From the NCBI GenBank assembly GCA_030639555.1, contig DAOWCM010000002.1:1-42411 (forward strand): a DNA stretch of 42,411 nt, read 5' to 3'. The notes beneath the pieces were generated by a model. The model worked only from the letters and a program-made list of their open reading frames with translations, had not been told where the DNA came from and made no database searches. A program made the translations under genes and the position numbers. Shown piece after piece: positions 18,102-25,028 of the stretch; within the stretch, counting starts at the first letter, position 1, and the number at the start of each line of letters is the position of its first letter. This stretch comes from Candidatus Eiseniibacteriota bacterium. Lineage in GTDB: Bacteria; Joyebacterota; Joyebacteria; Joyebacterales; Joyebacteraceae.

Positions 18102-18249
18102 TCCGCCGCCACCGTGCCCGGCTCCGTCGCCCGCAGCGCTCGAGGAGTTTGCGACGGCTCAGGTAGATCGTCCTCACTTTAAGGTGTGGATGGGCCGGCT
18201 ATTCCTGTACTGCAAGTCGATGGACGCGCTATCCGGGAACGAGCCCTAG
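17932..18249 (+). CDS. Candidate outer-membrane spanin (Rz1-like), nested in +1 frame
   Basis: 105 residues from ATG 17932, chosen because GGAGGTGAGAAAT precedes it; ATG 18022 is an alternative start. A hydrophobic segment MILLMLGAVILAAAVWSGC ends in Cys, and a Pro-rich stretch (KSPRPIDPPPPCPAPSP) follows, as in Rz1 lipoproteins. The lipobox is imperfect (W at -3), so lipidation is uncertain. With the 17841 gene it forms an overlapping pair. Its TAG stop shares bases with the stop of the convergent gene. Confidence 0.5.
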   Translation: MGQPVNELTRLPRVPRGRPAPIGFERSRFRMILLMLGAVILAAAVWSGCPKSPRPIDPPPPCPAPSPAALEEFATAQVDRPHFKVWMGRLFLYCKSMDALSGNEP

Positions 18250-18437
18250 CCGGGGCCGAATGTGCCGTCGTGTAGCGCGCGCTGCGACTCTAGGCAGCGT
18301 AGGATCTTATCGAGCGTAGAGCCAATCAAGTCGAGCCGCTCGCAGATCTCGGCGCCGACTTGCCATGGGTGCATATCCGCTACCTGTCCCATTTTGTGGT
18401 ACTCATTCGCGATCCCGTTCATATCTTCAGGCGTCAT
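18246..18437 (-). CDS. Small hypothetical protein, last gene of the leftward unit
   Basis: 63 residues. The ATG at 18437 overlaps the stop of the DUF5675-like gene (ATGA), supporting the start. The sequence is helical and acidic-basic mixed (NEYHKMGQVADMHPWQVGAE, ICERLDLIGSTLDKILRCLE). No family recognised. Its stop codon shares the bases CTAG with the stop of the rightward spanin-like gene. Confidence 0.6.
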   Translation of the reverse strand: MTPEDMNGIANEYHKMGQVADMHPWQVGAEICERLDLIGSTLDKILRCLESQRALHDGTFGPG

Positions 18438-18910
18438 CACGTGTTCTGCACCTCGATGCGGTGTCGGCTGTCGCTGCCGATCCCGCGGTTTGTGACGATG
18501 ATCACCGCCTCGTCGTACGGATCCATCGCCCGCATGAAGTAGTCGTGTGCGCTGCGGCTGTTTACTACCGCCCACCTCATTAGATTAGTCGTACGGCCTC
18601 GTAGCCACCCGAGGCCCGTACCCGGGGCTATACACCCGAGTAGGTCGTCTATCGTATTGCCGATGTGAATCTTGATCTCGTCGCGCTCTAGTACGCCGCA
18701 GACCTCCCAGGTAGCGTAGTCACCCTGGTTGTAGTGGCAGGGACGGAGGGGGTAGGTTCCGCACGGGATACAGGAGATGAAGCGCTCGTTATCGATCCAC
18801 GGACGCTCGACCGTGTAGCACTCGAATGCTTTATCCCAAGAGACGCCTACCGTGAGATCGCCGAACGTGCCGTGCGGCGTGTGACCCCAACGTCTTAGCG
18901 TAACGATCAT
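18437..18910 (-). CDS. DUF5675-like protein, putative peptidoglycan lysin
   Basis: 157 residues. Motifs FECYTVERPWIDNERFISCI, CGTYPL and DEIKIHIGNTIDDLLGCIAP (H82, G92-C93-I94) match the DUF5675 family, whose His...Gly-Cys-Ile pattern recalls YkuD L,D-transpeptidases. This would make it the most likely cell-wall-acting enzyme in the genome, since no lysozyme, amidase or CHAP gene is seen. It is oddly placed: next to the lysis genes but on the opposite strand, at the far end of the recombination operon. Enzyme activity for this family is an inference. Confidence 0.55.
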   Translation of the reverse strand: MIVTLRRWGHTPHGTFGDLTVGVSWDKAFECYTVERPWIDNERFISCIPCGTYPLRPCHYNQGDYATWEVCGVLERDEIKIHIGNTIDDLLGCIAPGTGLGWLRGRTTNLMRWAVVNSRSAHDYFMRAMDPYDEAVIIVTNRGIGSDSRHRIEVQNT

Positions 18911-19284
18911 CGTCGCCCCGTCTTTCGCTCGCGCGCACGGAGCGCGCTCTCGAGCATCGATTCGAGGCCGCGTACGACGGCTCGCGCGTGCCTCCGCGCC
19001 TCCTCAAAATTCTCGGCCACTCGGGCATCGGCCCAACTCTCGAACGCGGGATACTTCGTACACGGCGTCCAGCTACGGTTATAGAGCCGAAGAGACACGG
19101 GACAGTACGAGCACTGCGAACCGCCGCGCTTCTGCTGTCGCTGAGTAGCAGAGCGACAGAGCGGGCAAGGGGCGTCGTTGCCGGCTTGTTTGTGGCGAGC
19201 GGTCGCGTTCCAATCTTTGATGGTGCGACGGATCGCGATCTCCTGCGCCCGCGTGATGATCGGCATCGGTCGTGCGCGCGTCAT
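18907..19284 (-). CDS. Hypothetical zinc-ribbon protein
   Basis: 125 residues, ATG 19284 preceded by GGGAGGAG. CPLC and CSYC pairs 18 residues apart (about 40-61) form a zinc-ribbon signature. The rest is basic and helical (EEARRHARAVVRGLESMLES). The stop overlaps the next gene's start. DNA- or RNA-binding is possible. No family recognised. Confidence 0.6.
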   Translation of the reverse strand: MTRARPMPIITRAQEIAIRRTIKDWNATARHKQAGNDAPCPLCRSATQRQQKRGGSQCSYCPVSLRLYNRSWTPCTKYPAFESWADARVAENFEEARRHARAVVRGLESMLESALRARERKTGRR

Positions 19285-19324
19285 CTACTCCTCCCCCTCC
19301 CCGCCGGCTGGGGCGGGTTAGGTC

Positions 19325-19340
19325 AGCCACGGGGGTGGCT
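19325..19340 (-). terminator. Hairpin after the TSP3-like gene, possible 3' end or processing site
   Basis: AGCCAC-GGGG-GTGGCT forms a perfect 6-bp stem with a 4-nt loop, touching the stop codon of the exported TSP3-like gene. There is no T-run after it on the minus strand, so a classic intrinsic terminator is not supported. It could be an RNA-processing or stability element. Confidence 0.3.
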
Positions 19341-20398
19341 CACTCGGTGTCCACTTGAATAAACACATCTCTCGTGTATGTCATCGGCATAAACCACGGA
19401 TCCTCGCTGGTCGAACCGCAGCCGGGACTGAGCAGATCGTCCTCCGGATCGTACATCCCGCACCACCCGACCCAGAGATCCAGTGCCGAGGCATCAGGAG
19501 TCTCGCTCATCTTGATCGGCAGATTGACGAGATCCGCAAATGTGACCGAGAACGTGGCTTCGTCGAGTAGGTCCTCTGACGAAAGACCGTCCAGAATCAC
19601 CATGTAATCCTCCCTGGTAGGGGCGCCGCCTACCCTGTAGGCTTCGCACTCCCAGTCCGCGGGAACATTGGCAGAGATCCAGTCGGAGCAGTCGAAGCGA
19701 TTGTAATAATCGGTATCGTCCAGGGCTGATATCGTTATGCCTAAATCGTGGTTCTCCCCAAGGGCCCTCGTGTAGACCGTCATCCTGATTTTGGCGATGC
19801 CATCCTCAGGCCAGGTACCATGTGGCGGCATCCAGGCTTGTACTGATATGTCCTTCGTGTTACCAGCCGAGATACCATGGCCGTGCTCCAAGGACGTCAT
19901 CAAAAATGCTGCATGGTTGCCTATTTCTACACACTCCTTTGCGTTCCCACAGGCCGCCTTGGATCCATCTGCGCACTGAGCACCTGGGCTTTGTGTTTCA
20001 TTGAACATTCCTTGGAAGATCGAGTAATCGGACGCCTCGACCTTACCAATGCAGTCGTGGTTAGCCTGATCGTCGTAGTCGGCATGTTTCCTGCCAAGGT
20101 TGAATGTGGCCTTGAAGGTAGAGAAGTCGGTCGGACCGACTTTGCCGACGTTATCGAAGTTGGCATCGCAGGCATTGCCGTATCCGTCGCTGTCGCTGTC
20201 CCCCTGTTCCCAGTTGAAGTCGTCGGGACAGTTATCGCTGACGTCATCGTTCGGGTCATCCTCGACCCACGTAATGGTGGCGCTGGGATCATGGAAAGAA
20301 TCCCCGTCTGTGTCGCCCAGATAGAAATCGGCCTGGACTATAGTAACGCCCAGTGCCAGCAGAATGGCGCATGCTAGTGCAATCACGTTATACCTCAT
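19340..20398 (-). CDS. Exported TSP3/dockerin-like calcium-binding protein (moron-like)
   Basis: 352 residues. Signal peptide at 1-23 (ALACAILLALGVTIVQA). Residues about 28-78 carry thrombospondin-type-3-like Asp-rich loops (GDTDGDSFHD, DNCPDDF, GDSDSDGYGNACD). Residues about 78-133 are a tandem EF-hand/dockerin-like unit (ANFDNVGKVGPTDFSTFKAT, ADYDDQANHDCIGKVEASDY). The remaining 220 residues are beta-rich with paired Cys and look like a single globular domain. Such modules occur in secreted proteins of environmental bacteria and bind calcium. In a phage this suggests a host-derived cargo gene displayed or released outside the cell. Local GC is near 50%, well below most of the genome. Confidence 0.75.
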   Translation of the reverse strand: MRYNVIALACAILLALGVTIVQADFYLGDTDGDSFHDPSATITWVEDDPNDDVSDNCPDDFNWEQGDSDSDGYGNACDANFDNVGKVGPTDFSTFKATFNLGRKHADYDDQANHDCIGKVEASDYSIFQGMFNETQSPGAQCADGSKAACGNAKECVEIGNHAAFLMTSLEHGHGISAGNTKDISVQAWMPPHGTWPEDGIAKIRMTVYTRALGENHDLGITISALDDTDYYNRFDCSDWISANVPADWECEAYRVGGAPTREDYMVILDGLSSEDLLDEATFSVTFADLVNLPIKMSETPDASALDLWVGWCGMYDPEDDLLSPGCGSTSEDPWFMPMTYTRDVFIQVDTE

Positions 20399-20404
20399 GG
20401 TGTG

Positions 20405-20656
20405 TTACTCCTTGTTGTTGGTGGTGTCTTCGTCCCCCAGTGCGCAAATCTCTTGGGCCAACGTGATCATGTCGTCCTCGTCGAGCCACTTGGAGTTTGC
20501 AACATAGGCCGCACACCTCTCCTTCATCTCCCGGCGGGCGGTGGCGAGGGCGGCTTGGTGGTCGGTGTATTTGACACAACTACCGTTTCGATGCGGCTCC
20601 ATTCTGGCATAATGATCGCCATCGTATTCCAGTCTGTACCGCTGGATGTCAGCCAT
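20405..20656 (-). CDS. Hypothetical protein, 83 aa
   Basis: Acidic/basic helical protein (AALATARREMKERCAAYVAN) with a short beta start (RYRLEYDGDHYARMEPH). AGAGGGGAA precedes the ATG. Its start overlaps the end of the upstream 220-aa gene by 8 nt. No family recognised. It lies in the low-GC segment. Confidence 0.6.
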   Translation of the reverse strand: MADIQRYRLEYDGDHYARMEPHRNGSCVKYTDHQAALATARREMKERCAAYVANSKWLDEDDMITLAQEICALGDEDTTNNKE

Positions 20657-21311
20657 CCCTGTTCCCCTCTGCCATGATGGCGTCGATGGCGGTTGTTATC
20701 TCATCGATGCGCATCTTGACTTGGCGGTCGCCCTCTGCCGAGCCGGTGCCGTACATCGTGGGGCATAAACCATCTGGAACCTCGGTAGCCCACGGTGGCA
20801 CGAACTGATGTAGGTAGTGCGCACGGTTGAACCACCGCTCCCCATCCTTCTTGGCCACCGCCAGCTTCTTTTCCAGTTCTGCCGACTGCATCATCGATAG
20901 CACTATTATACCGCTCGCGTAGCGCAGATTGTTTTGCGCCTCTTCACGGTCCATGGCATCGATTCCATCGCTAGTGAGCTCGCAGAGGTTTTTTACTGTG
21001 ACGAGCTTCTGCTGCGCTGTCGCAAGTTCTCCGCTGAGCCGTTCGATCTCGGCGCATCCTTCAGGGTTTCTCGCTTGGCGATAGACGATCTCGGTTTCTC
21101 CCCAGTCGTCTTCGCCAACCGCATCACGGGCGCTTGCCTCCACTTGCTCGTGTGTCTCGAATGGTCCACACCAGCCCTCGTCCGGGTATTCGGAGTACGC
21201 CCACCACCAGGGATCCGATGCACAGCGTTCGCGGAGGCGGGCGTTCTCCTCTAGAACACGTTGGTGTTCCGCAATCCCTACCCACTGGCCGCTTCCAGAG
21301 TGTTCACCCAT
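20649..21311 (-). CDS. Hypothetical coiled-coil protein, 220 aa
   Basis: Start chosen at ATG 21311, where it overlaps the stop of the 88-aa gene; longer upstream reading looks like another frame of its neighbours. It begins with a helical QRVLEENARLRERCAS segment. A central Trp-rich part follows (DPWWWAYSEYPDEGWCGPFE), then long helices (EIERLSGELATAQQKLVTVK) and a C-terminal part with KMRIDEITTAIDAIMAEG. The DPWWWAYSEYP..GPF.T pattern hints at a small beta domain for phage-encoded query/response fields, but I cannot name it. Confidence 0.65.
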   Translation of the reverse strand: MGEHSGSGQWVGIAEHQRVLEENARLRERCASDPWWWAYSEYPDEGWCGPFETHEQVEASARDAVGEDDWGETEIVYRQARNPEGCAEIERLSGELATAQQKLVTVKNLCELTSDGIDAMDREEAQNNLRYASGIIVLSMMQSAELEKKLAVAKKDGERWFNRAHYLHQFVPPWATEVPDGLCPTMYGTGSAEGDRQVKMRIDEITTAIDAIMAEGNRDG

Positions 21312-21570
21312 GGCCGCGTTCCTCGTTGTGGTTCTCGACGAACTCCTCGATCGCCCGCGCCGCCTCGTGCCCGTCGACCGGATCGCCGAGGTTGATCTCG
21401 ATCTGATCGCCGTTCGGCAGATCGAGGATCTGCTCGTAGTGGAAGTACGACAGCGCCGTCTCGGCCCGTTCGGCCCGCGCCCGGCATAGGTCAAACTGCA
21501 CCTGAAGACGGCCGAGCCGCCTTTGTAGATCCAGCAGTCGCCCCACTGTGCCATCGGTGTCAATCGGCAT
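21304..21570 (-). CDS. Hypothetical protein, 88 aa
   Basis: Starts at ATG 21570, 2 nt after the stop of the zinc-ribbon gene. An N-terminal coiled coil (VGRLLDLQRRLGRLQVQFDL) is followed by a small beta segment (QILDLPNGDQIEINLGDPVD) and an acidic helix. No family recognised. Part of the tightly packed leftward unit. Confidence 0.6.
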   Translation of the reverse strand: MPIDTDGTVGRLLDLQRRLGRLQVQFDLCRARAERAETALSYFHYEQILDLPNGDQIEINLGDPVDGHEAARAIEEFVENHNEERGHG

Positions 21571-21571
21571 C

Positions 21572-21862
21572 TCAGAGCTTCTCCAGATTCTTGAGGCATG
21601 CGCGGGCCTCGGTCTCGAAGGTCTGTAGACGGGCGATCTCCTCGCCCGGGTCCCCAGTGCCGTGTTTGCCGTTCTTGTCGTGGTCGAAGACCAAGGTGCA
21701 GGTGTCGCAGATAATGATCTCGCACACTCGGCACCGAGACGCCTCAAGCCCCCACGGCCTACCGTCTAAAGTGGCGAGGTTCAGTAGTTCTCCTCCACAC
21801 GATCCGCACAGTCCGAACTCGGCCTGGATCATCCGAGGGGCGCTGTCGCTATTCGTCGCCAT
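21572..21862 (-). CDS. Zinc-ribbon/treble-clef-like small protein
   Basis: 96 residues with three CxxC pairs: CGSC (about 19-22), CRVC (about 44-47) and CDTC (about 52-55), plus a nearby His, enough for two zinc sites. The C-terminal third is helical. Its ATG lies inside the end of the ATPase gene (14-nt overlap), so translation is coupled. Probably binds nucleic acid or protein partners of the recombination ATPase, which is inference only. Confidence 0.65.
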   Translation of the reverse strand: MATNSDSAPRMIQAEFGLCGSCGGELLNLATLDGRPWGLEASRCRVCEIIICDTCTLVFDHDKNGKHGTGDPGEEIARLQTFETEARACLKNLEKL

Positions 21863-23150
21863 CGTTTGTCTCCCCTTTTTCGGCGCCCTGGATCGCGCCG
21901 TCCTCGATGATCACCGAGCACTCGTCGCCGTGTCCTACCCGTTCGATCCACACCTGCCCGCCGGCCTCCTGTGCCATCTCGCAGATCAGCGAGAGGTTCC
22001 CTTCGTCCAGTAGCGAGCCGTCGCGGATCAGCAGGATCTTGAGCTTCGGATTCAGGGCGAATCCCATGGCGACACTCACGCGCATGCGCCCCGACTGTGA
22101 CGCCTGCTCGAGCGGGAAGCCCTCGAACGTGACGCCTACGTCCGAGACGCCGAGCCCCTCGATCGGGAAATCGGCCTCGGATATGGCCGCCGCCTTCTTC
22201 TGATCGATCTCCGCGATGATCTCCGAGGCCCCACTCGCCGCGATAACGGCCGCGTCGAATTGCCCCTCGGTGATCGTCCGCTCGCGGTTGTCGCGCACCT
22301 CCTGGTTCGTCTTCTCGATCCCCCGCATGGTATCGATCAGTGTCTCGGTATCGGGATACGGCAGTGCCCGACGCTCGCGCTGGAGATCGCCTAGTAGGTT
22401 CTTGGCGGTGTGTAGGGTCTCGGTAAGCTTCGTCAGCGCGTCTTGCATGCTCTTGATCTGGTTCTCAAGTTCGGCTTTCTTCAGGCAGAGATCGCCGACA
22501 CGTGCGTCCGTCGCCTGCTCCCGGCTCTCTAGCTTCTGGTAAGCGCGCTCGTGCGCGCGAGCCTCCTCGATCTGCGTCGCCAACGCGCCCACCGATAGCT
22601 CTTCTTCCGGGACCCCATCATGCGTCGGCATCGCTTCGACGACCGCTCGTAGCCGCCTTACCTCGGCGTTGAGCGCGGTGCGGCGCGCGTATACCTCGGC
22701 CCGCTCCGCGTCCAGCGCCGTCGTATCCAGCCCGGCGACCGACTTGAGCGTCTCGAGCTGCTCGGCCGGCTTCATGCGCGCGAACGCCGCCGGGTCGAAC
22801 GTGAGCTCGCCGATCAGGCTATCGAGGAGTGCCTGAGGCGAGCGGTGCGTGAGCCCCTCGGGATTCTCGACGGTCACCGTGCCGCCGCCCGATTCGGTGA
22901 ACGTCCTGGTGACGACGAACTTCCCGAGGTCTACCCGTACCCGGCCCCGCTTGGCGCCTCGCCGTAGCGGCTCCTCGGGCATCAACGCTTTGCCGCCCAG
23001 CGCGTAGGCGATCGAGTCGACCACCGAGCTTTTGCCGGCATCGTTGTCGCCGCCCACCACGATGACACCCGCGCCGTCCGGGCGGATCTTGACGGCCGAC
23101 AGCCGCTTCACGTTCTCGGCCAGTAGCTCTATGACGTGCAGCTCTTCCAT
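21849..23150 (-). CDS. SbcC/RecF-like AAA (ABC-type) recombination ATPase
   Basis: 433 residues. Walker A GGDNDAGKSS at 33-42 follows beta strand AGVIVV. A long coiled coil spans about 145-300 (RTALNAEVRRLRAVVEAM, KKAELENQIKSMQDALTKLT). The C-terminal nucleotide-binding half has a degenerate signature (LEQASQSGRMRVSVAMGFAL) and a Walker-B-like strand with KLKILLIRDGSLLDEGN. It is short compared with cellular SbcC. The gene sits next to an annealing protein and exonuclease, as in many phage recombination modules, where such ATPases assist double-strand-break processing. ACCAGAGGGAGA precedes the ATG. Confidence 0.8.
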   Translation of the reverse strand: MEELHVIELLAENVKRLSAVKIRPDGAGVIVVGGDNDAGKSSVVDSIAYALGGKALMPEEPLRRGAKRGRVRVDLGKFVVTRTFTESGGGTVTVENPEGLTHRSPQALLDSLIGELTFDPAAFARMKPAEQLETLKSVAGLDTTALDAERAEVYARRTALNAEVRRLRAVVEAMPTHDGVPEEELSVGALATQIEEARAHERAYQKLESREQATDARVGDLCLKKAELENQIKSMQDALTKLTETLHTAKNLLGDLQRERRALPYPDTETLIDTMRGIEKTNQEVRDNRERTITEGQFDAAVIAASGASEIIAEIDQKKAAAISEADFPIEGLGVSDVGVTFEGFPLEQASQSGRMRVSVAMGFALNPKLKILLIRDGSLLDEGNLSLICEMAQEAGGQVWIERVGHGDECSVIIEDGAIQGAEKGETNDGDE

Positions 23151-23178
23151 GGTCTCGTTCTCCCTCTGGTGCGCGGGG

Positions 23179-23457
23179 TTATGCCCGCGGTAAGCCCGCC
23201 GCCCGCTTCCGCCACTCTGCGAACAGCAAATCGGCGCCCTCGACCGCAGAGATCACGGACTGATCGGCTGCGATGTACGCCGCCATCGATCCCCCGAGCG
23301 CGTTCATCGCAAAGTACGTCCACACCTCAAGCTCGTAGCGCGTCAAGGCTGAGTCCTCGAAATGATCGGGCGGCGGCTCCTCGCCAGCGATCGCGCGGCC
23401 GATCAGATTGGATCCGCCTGCGGGTCCGTGGATACACTCCTCGCACGGCTCAGCCAT
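23179..23457 (-). CDS. Hypothetical protein with N-terminal CxxC, 92 aa
   Basis: ATG 23457 (MAEPCEEC) is preferred over 23463 because it repeats the 8-nt stop/start overlap found at the copy of this junction near 24001. CEEC lies at about 5-8. The remainder is helical with SALTRYELEVWTYFAMNALG and ends in a basic segment. No family recognised. The gene appears to follow a duplicated tail/junction (see repeats). Confidence 0.6.
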   Translation of the reverse strand: MAEPCEECIHGPAGGSNLIGRAIAGEEPPPDHFEDSALTRYELEVWTYFAMNALGGSMAAYIAADQSVISAVEGADLLFAEWRKRAAGLPRA

Positions 23458-24001
23458 CCCCATCCCCCTTCGCCGGCTCCCAGTCGTCCGGCGGCTCGTC
23501 GTCCTTGATCGGATCCGGGCCCACCTTTCGCTTCGGTGGCTGCTGGCCCTCCTTGATCTCGTAGCTCTCGATGAAATCGGCCGCCGCACGAAGGACGGCC
23601 GCCTGCATCCACCCGTTTGAATCCTCGCCCGGGCCCTCGATCGCAATCGACCACGGGGCCCCCAGATTCGCCGTAGCCGGATCGTCCGAGTAGTACAGCC
23701 GCAGCCGGTACCGCTTTCCCTCGTCGACGTAATCGAATCCGTAGGCCACGTACCGGGGGGCGGTGGTGCGGGCGATGCCGATCGGCTCCTCCTCGCCAGC
23801 GATCGCGCGGGCTTTCTCGAGCCACTCGGCGAGCGGGCAAGCGAGTTTCTTCACATTCCCAAACGGGCCACATGGATCGGCGTTCCCGCATTTCTCGGAG
23901 ATCGCGTCGAGAAGGCGCTCGAGATCGTCGAGCATCGACGCCGAACCGAGTTTGACGAGGAGCTCGTCGCAGTCAGGGCACTTCTGGATCTGCTCAGCCA
24001 T
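23450..24001 (-). CDS. Hypothetical protein sharing an acidic tail with the annealing protein
   Basis: 183 residues. N-terminal CPDC (about 9-12) with later Cys suggests a zinc site. The middle holds a beta-rich region (PRYVAYGFDYVDEGKRYRLR, LGAPWSIAIEGPGEDSNGW). The last 36 residues match the C-terminal tail of the neighbouring annealing protein at 32 of 36 positions (EIKEGQQPPKRK..., DDEPPDDWEPAKG). Such Asp/Pro/Trp-rich tails resemble protein-interaction tails of SSB proteins. This could be a partner that docks on the same factor as the annealing protein. Confidence 0.65.
   Translation of the reverse strand: MAEQIQKCPDCDELLVKLGSASMLDDLERLLDAISEKCGNADPCGPFGNVKKLACPLAEWLEKARAIAGEEEPIGIARTTAPRYVAYGFDYVDEGKRYRLRLYYSDDPATANLGAPWSIAIEGPGEDSNGWMQAAVLRAAADFIESYEIKEGQQPPKRKVGPDPIKDDEPPDDWEPAKGDGDG
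23453..23560 (-). repeat. Duplicated C-terminal tail, copy A
   Basis: About 108 nt encoding a 36-residue Pro/Asp-rich tail, directly repeated at 23997-24104 with a few substitutions. The match also covers the following stop/start junction (8-nt overlap, ATGGCTGAG), so the duplication appears to have copied a gene boundary. Confidence 0.85.
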
Positions 24002-25028
24002 CGTCCTCCCCCTTCGCCGGCTCCCAGTCGTCCGGCGGCTCGTCGTCGTGGATCGGATCCGGGCCGGCCTTCCGCTTCGGGGGCTGCTGGCCCTCCTTGA
24101 TCTCGTGATTTGGGGGACCGACCGGCTTTTCCGCCCCCTTGAGCGCCTGTGCCGCCGCGTCAGCCGATTTCTGGGCCGCCTCCCTATCCGGGCCGCGAGG
24201 AGGCGGGAACGCCTCTCTGGCGCTGACCTCGCGATCAAGGGCGATGGCGCGGTACTTCAGCCGCAGGGCGACGATATCGTCCACCCCCACCTCGGCGCGG
24301 CCCTCGGCCCCCAGGTACGAGAGGATATTCGCCTCCTCGGCCCCAAGCTTGAGGAGCGCCGCGAACGCCTCGTCGACGCGCTGGGCGAACGGCGTATGGC
24401 CGTCGGCCCCGATCGCTAGGAGCTTCGCCTTGTGCCAGCACGGGTCCCACAGCGGCCTCGGTACGGTGGCGATGATCGCGTTGCGCCGGGCGATCGAGAT
24501 GGCCGCCGCGATCGTCGTCTCGACCATGTGGCTCGGGTACCGCTTCCCGCCCTTCCCGATGATCGGCCGCGTTACCTGGATCCGGTTCGCGTTGTTGTTC
24601 TCGAGGTCCCGACACGTACCGACCGCGATCACGTGGCGCGCGCCCTCTTCGAGAAACCCGGCCTCGACGACGAGGTTCTGGTAGTTGCACTGGATCATCT
24701 CGGCCAGCCGAACCGAGGGGCCGATGATCTTCTGCCCCCCCTTCGGGACCGCGTACGTGCAGTCGTCGGCGATCGCCCGGGTGCGCAGGGCCATGGCCTC
24801 GAGCCCTTTCTCGAACTTGACGATCGAGCGCGGGTAGGCGCGCGCCGTCGCGACCTGCACGTCCAGCGCGGCCGCCTCCGAGGCCCGGTACAGCTGCACG
24901 TCGCCCGGGTCCGTGGTGGCCGGCAGGACCTCGGCCTCGACTACCGTCCCGTTGCCCGCCGCGACCTCGGGTTGCGGTACGTCCATCCACCCGGCCGGCT
25001 CCTGCGGTCTCTGTTCGTTAGTCTGCAT
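23994..25028 (-). CDS. Single-strand annealing protein (phage recombinase)
   Basis: 344 residues from ATG 25028. The core (about 70-250) includes YPRSIVKFEKGLEAMALRTR, YAVPKGGQKIIGPSVRLAEM, HVIAVGTCRDLENNNANRIQ, YPSHMVETTIAAAISIARRN and IIATVPRPLWDPCW. These are motifs of a phage annealing-protein family found beside exonucleases. I am not certain whether it groups with RecT, Erf or Sak types. The C-terminus is Ala/Lys/Pro-rich and ends in the acidic DDEPPDDWEPAKG tail shared with the next gene. Stop and start overlap with both neighbours. It should pair complementary strands during recombination-dependent replication. Confidence 0.75.
   Translation of the reverse strand: MQTNEQRPQEPAGWMDVPQPEVAAGNGTVVEAEVLPATTDPGDVQLYRASEAAALDVQVATARAYPRSIVKFEKGLEAMALRTRAIADDCTYAVPKGGQKIIGPSVRLAEMIQCNYQNLVVEAGFLEEGARHVIAVGTCRDLENNNANRIQVTRPIIGKGGKRYPSHMVETTIAAAISIARRNAIIATVPRPLWDPCWHKAKLLAIGADGHTPFAQRVDEAFAALLKLGAEEANILSYLGAEGRAEVGVDDIVALRLKYRAIALDREVSAREAFPPPRGPDREAAQKSADAAAQALKGAEKPVGPPNHEIKEGQQPPKRKAGPDPIHDDEPPDDWEPAKGEDDG
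23997..24104 (-). repeat. Duplicated C-terminal tail, copy B (annealing protein)
   Basis: Second copy of the repeat at 23453-23560. Protein-level identity is 32 of 36. Differences are A/V, H/K and two near the end. The copies lie in the same orientation, 544 bp apart, so recombination between them would delete the 183-aa gene in frame. Confidence 0.85.

Noticed and set aside
17841..18249. Confident Rz/Rz1 assignment
   Set aside because: Lipobox is imperfect and no sequence similarity was recognised; kept as architecture-based candidates only.
19300..19340. Intrinsic terminator at the TSP3-like gene end
   Set aside because: Hairpins present but no T-run on the minus strand; kept only as a low-confidence structural element.
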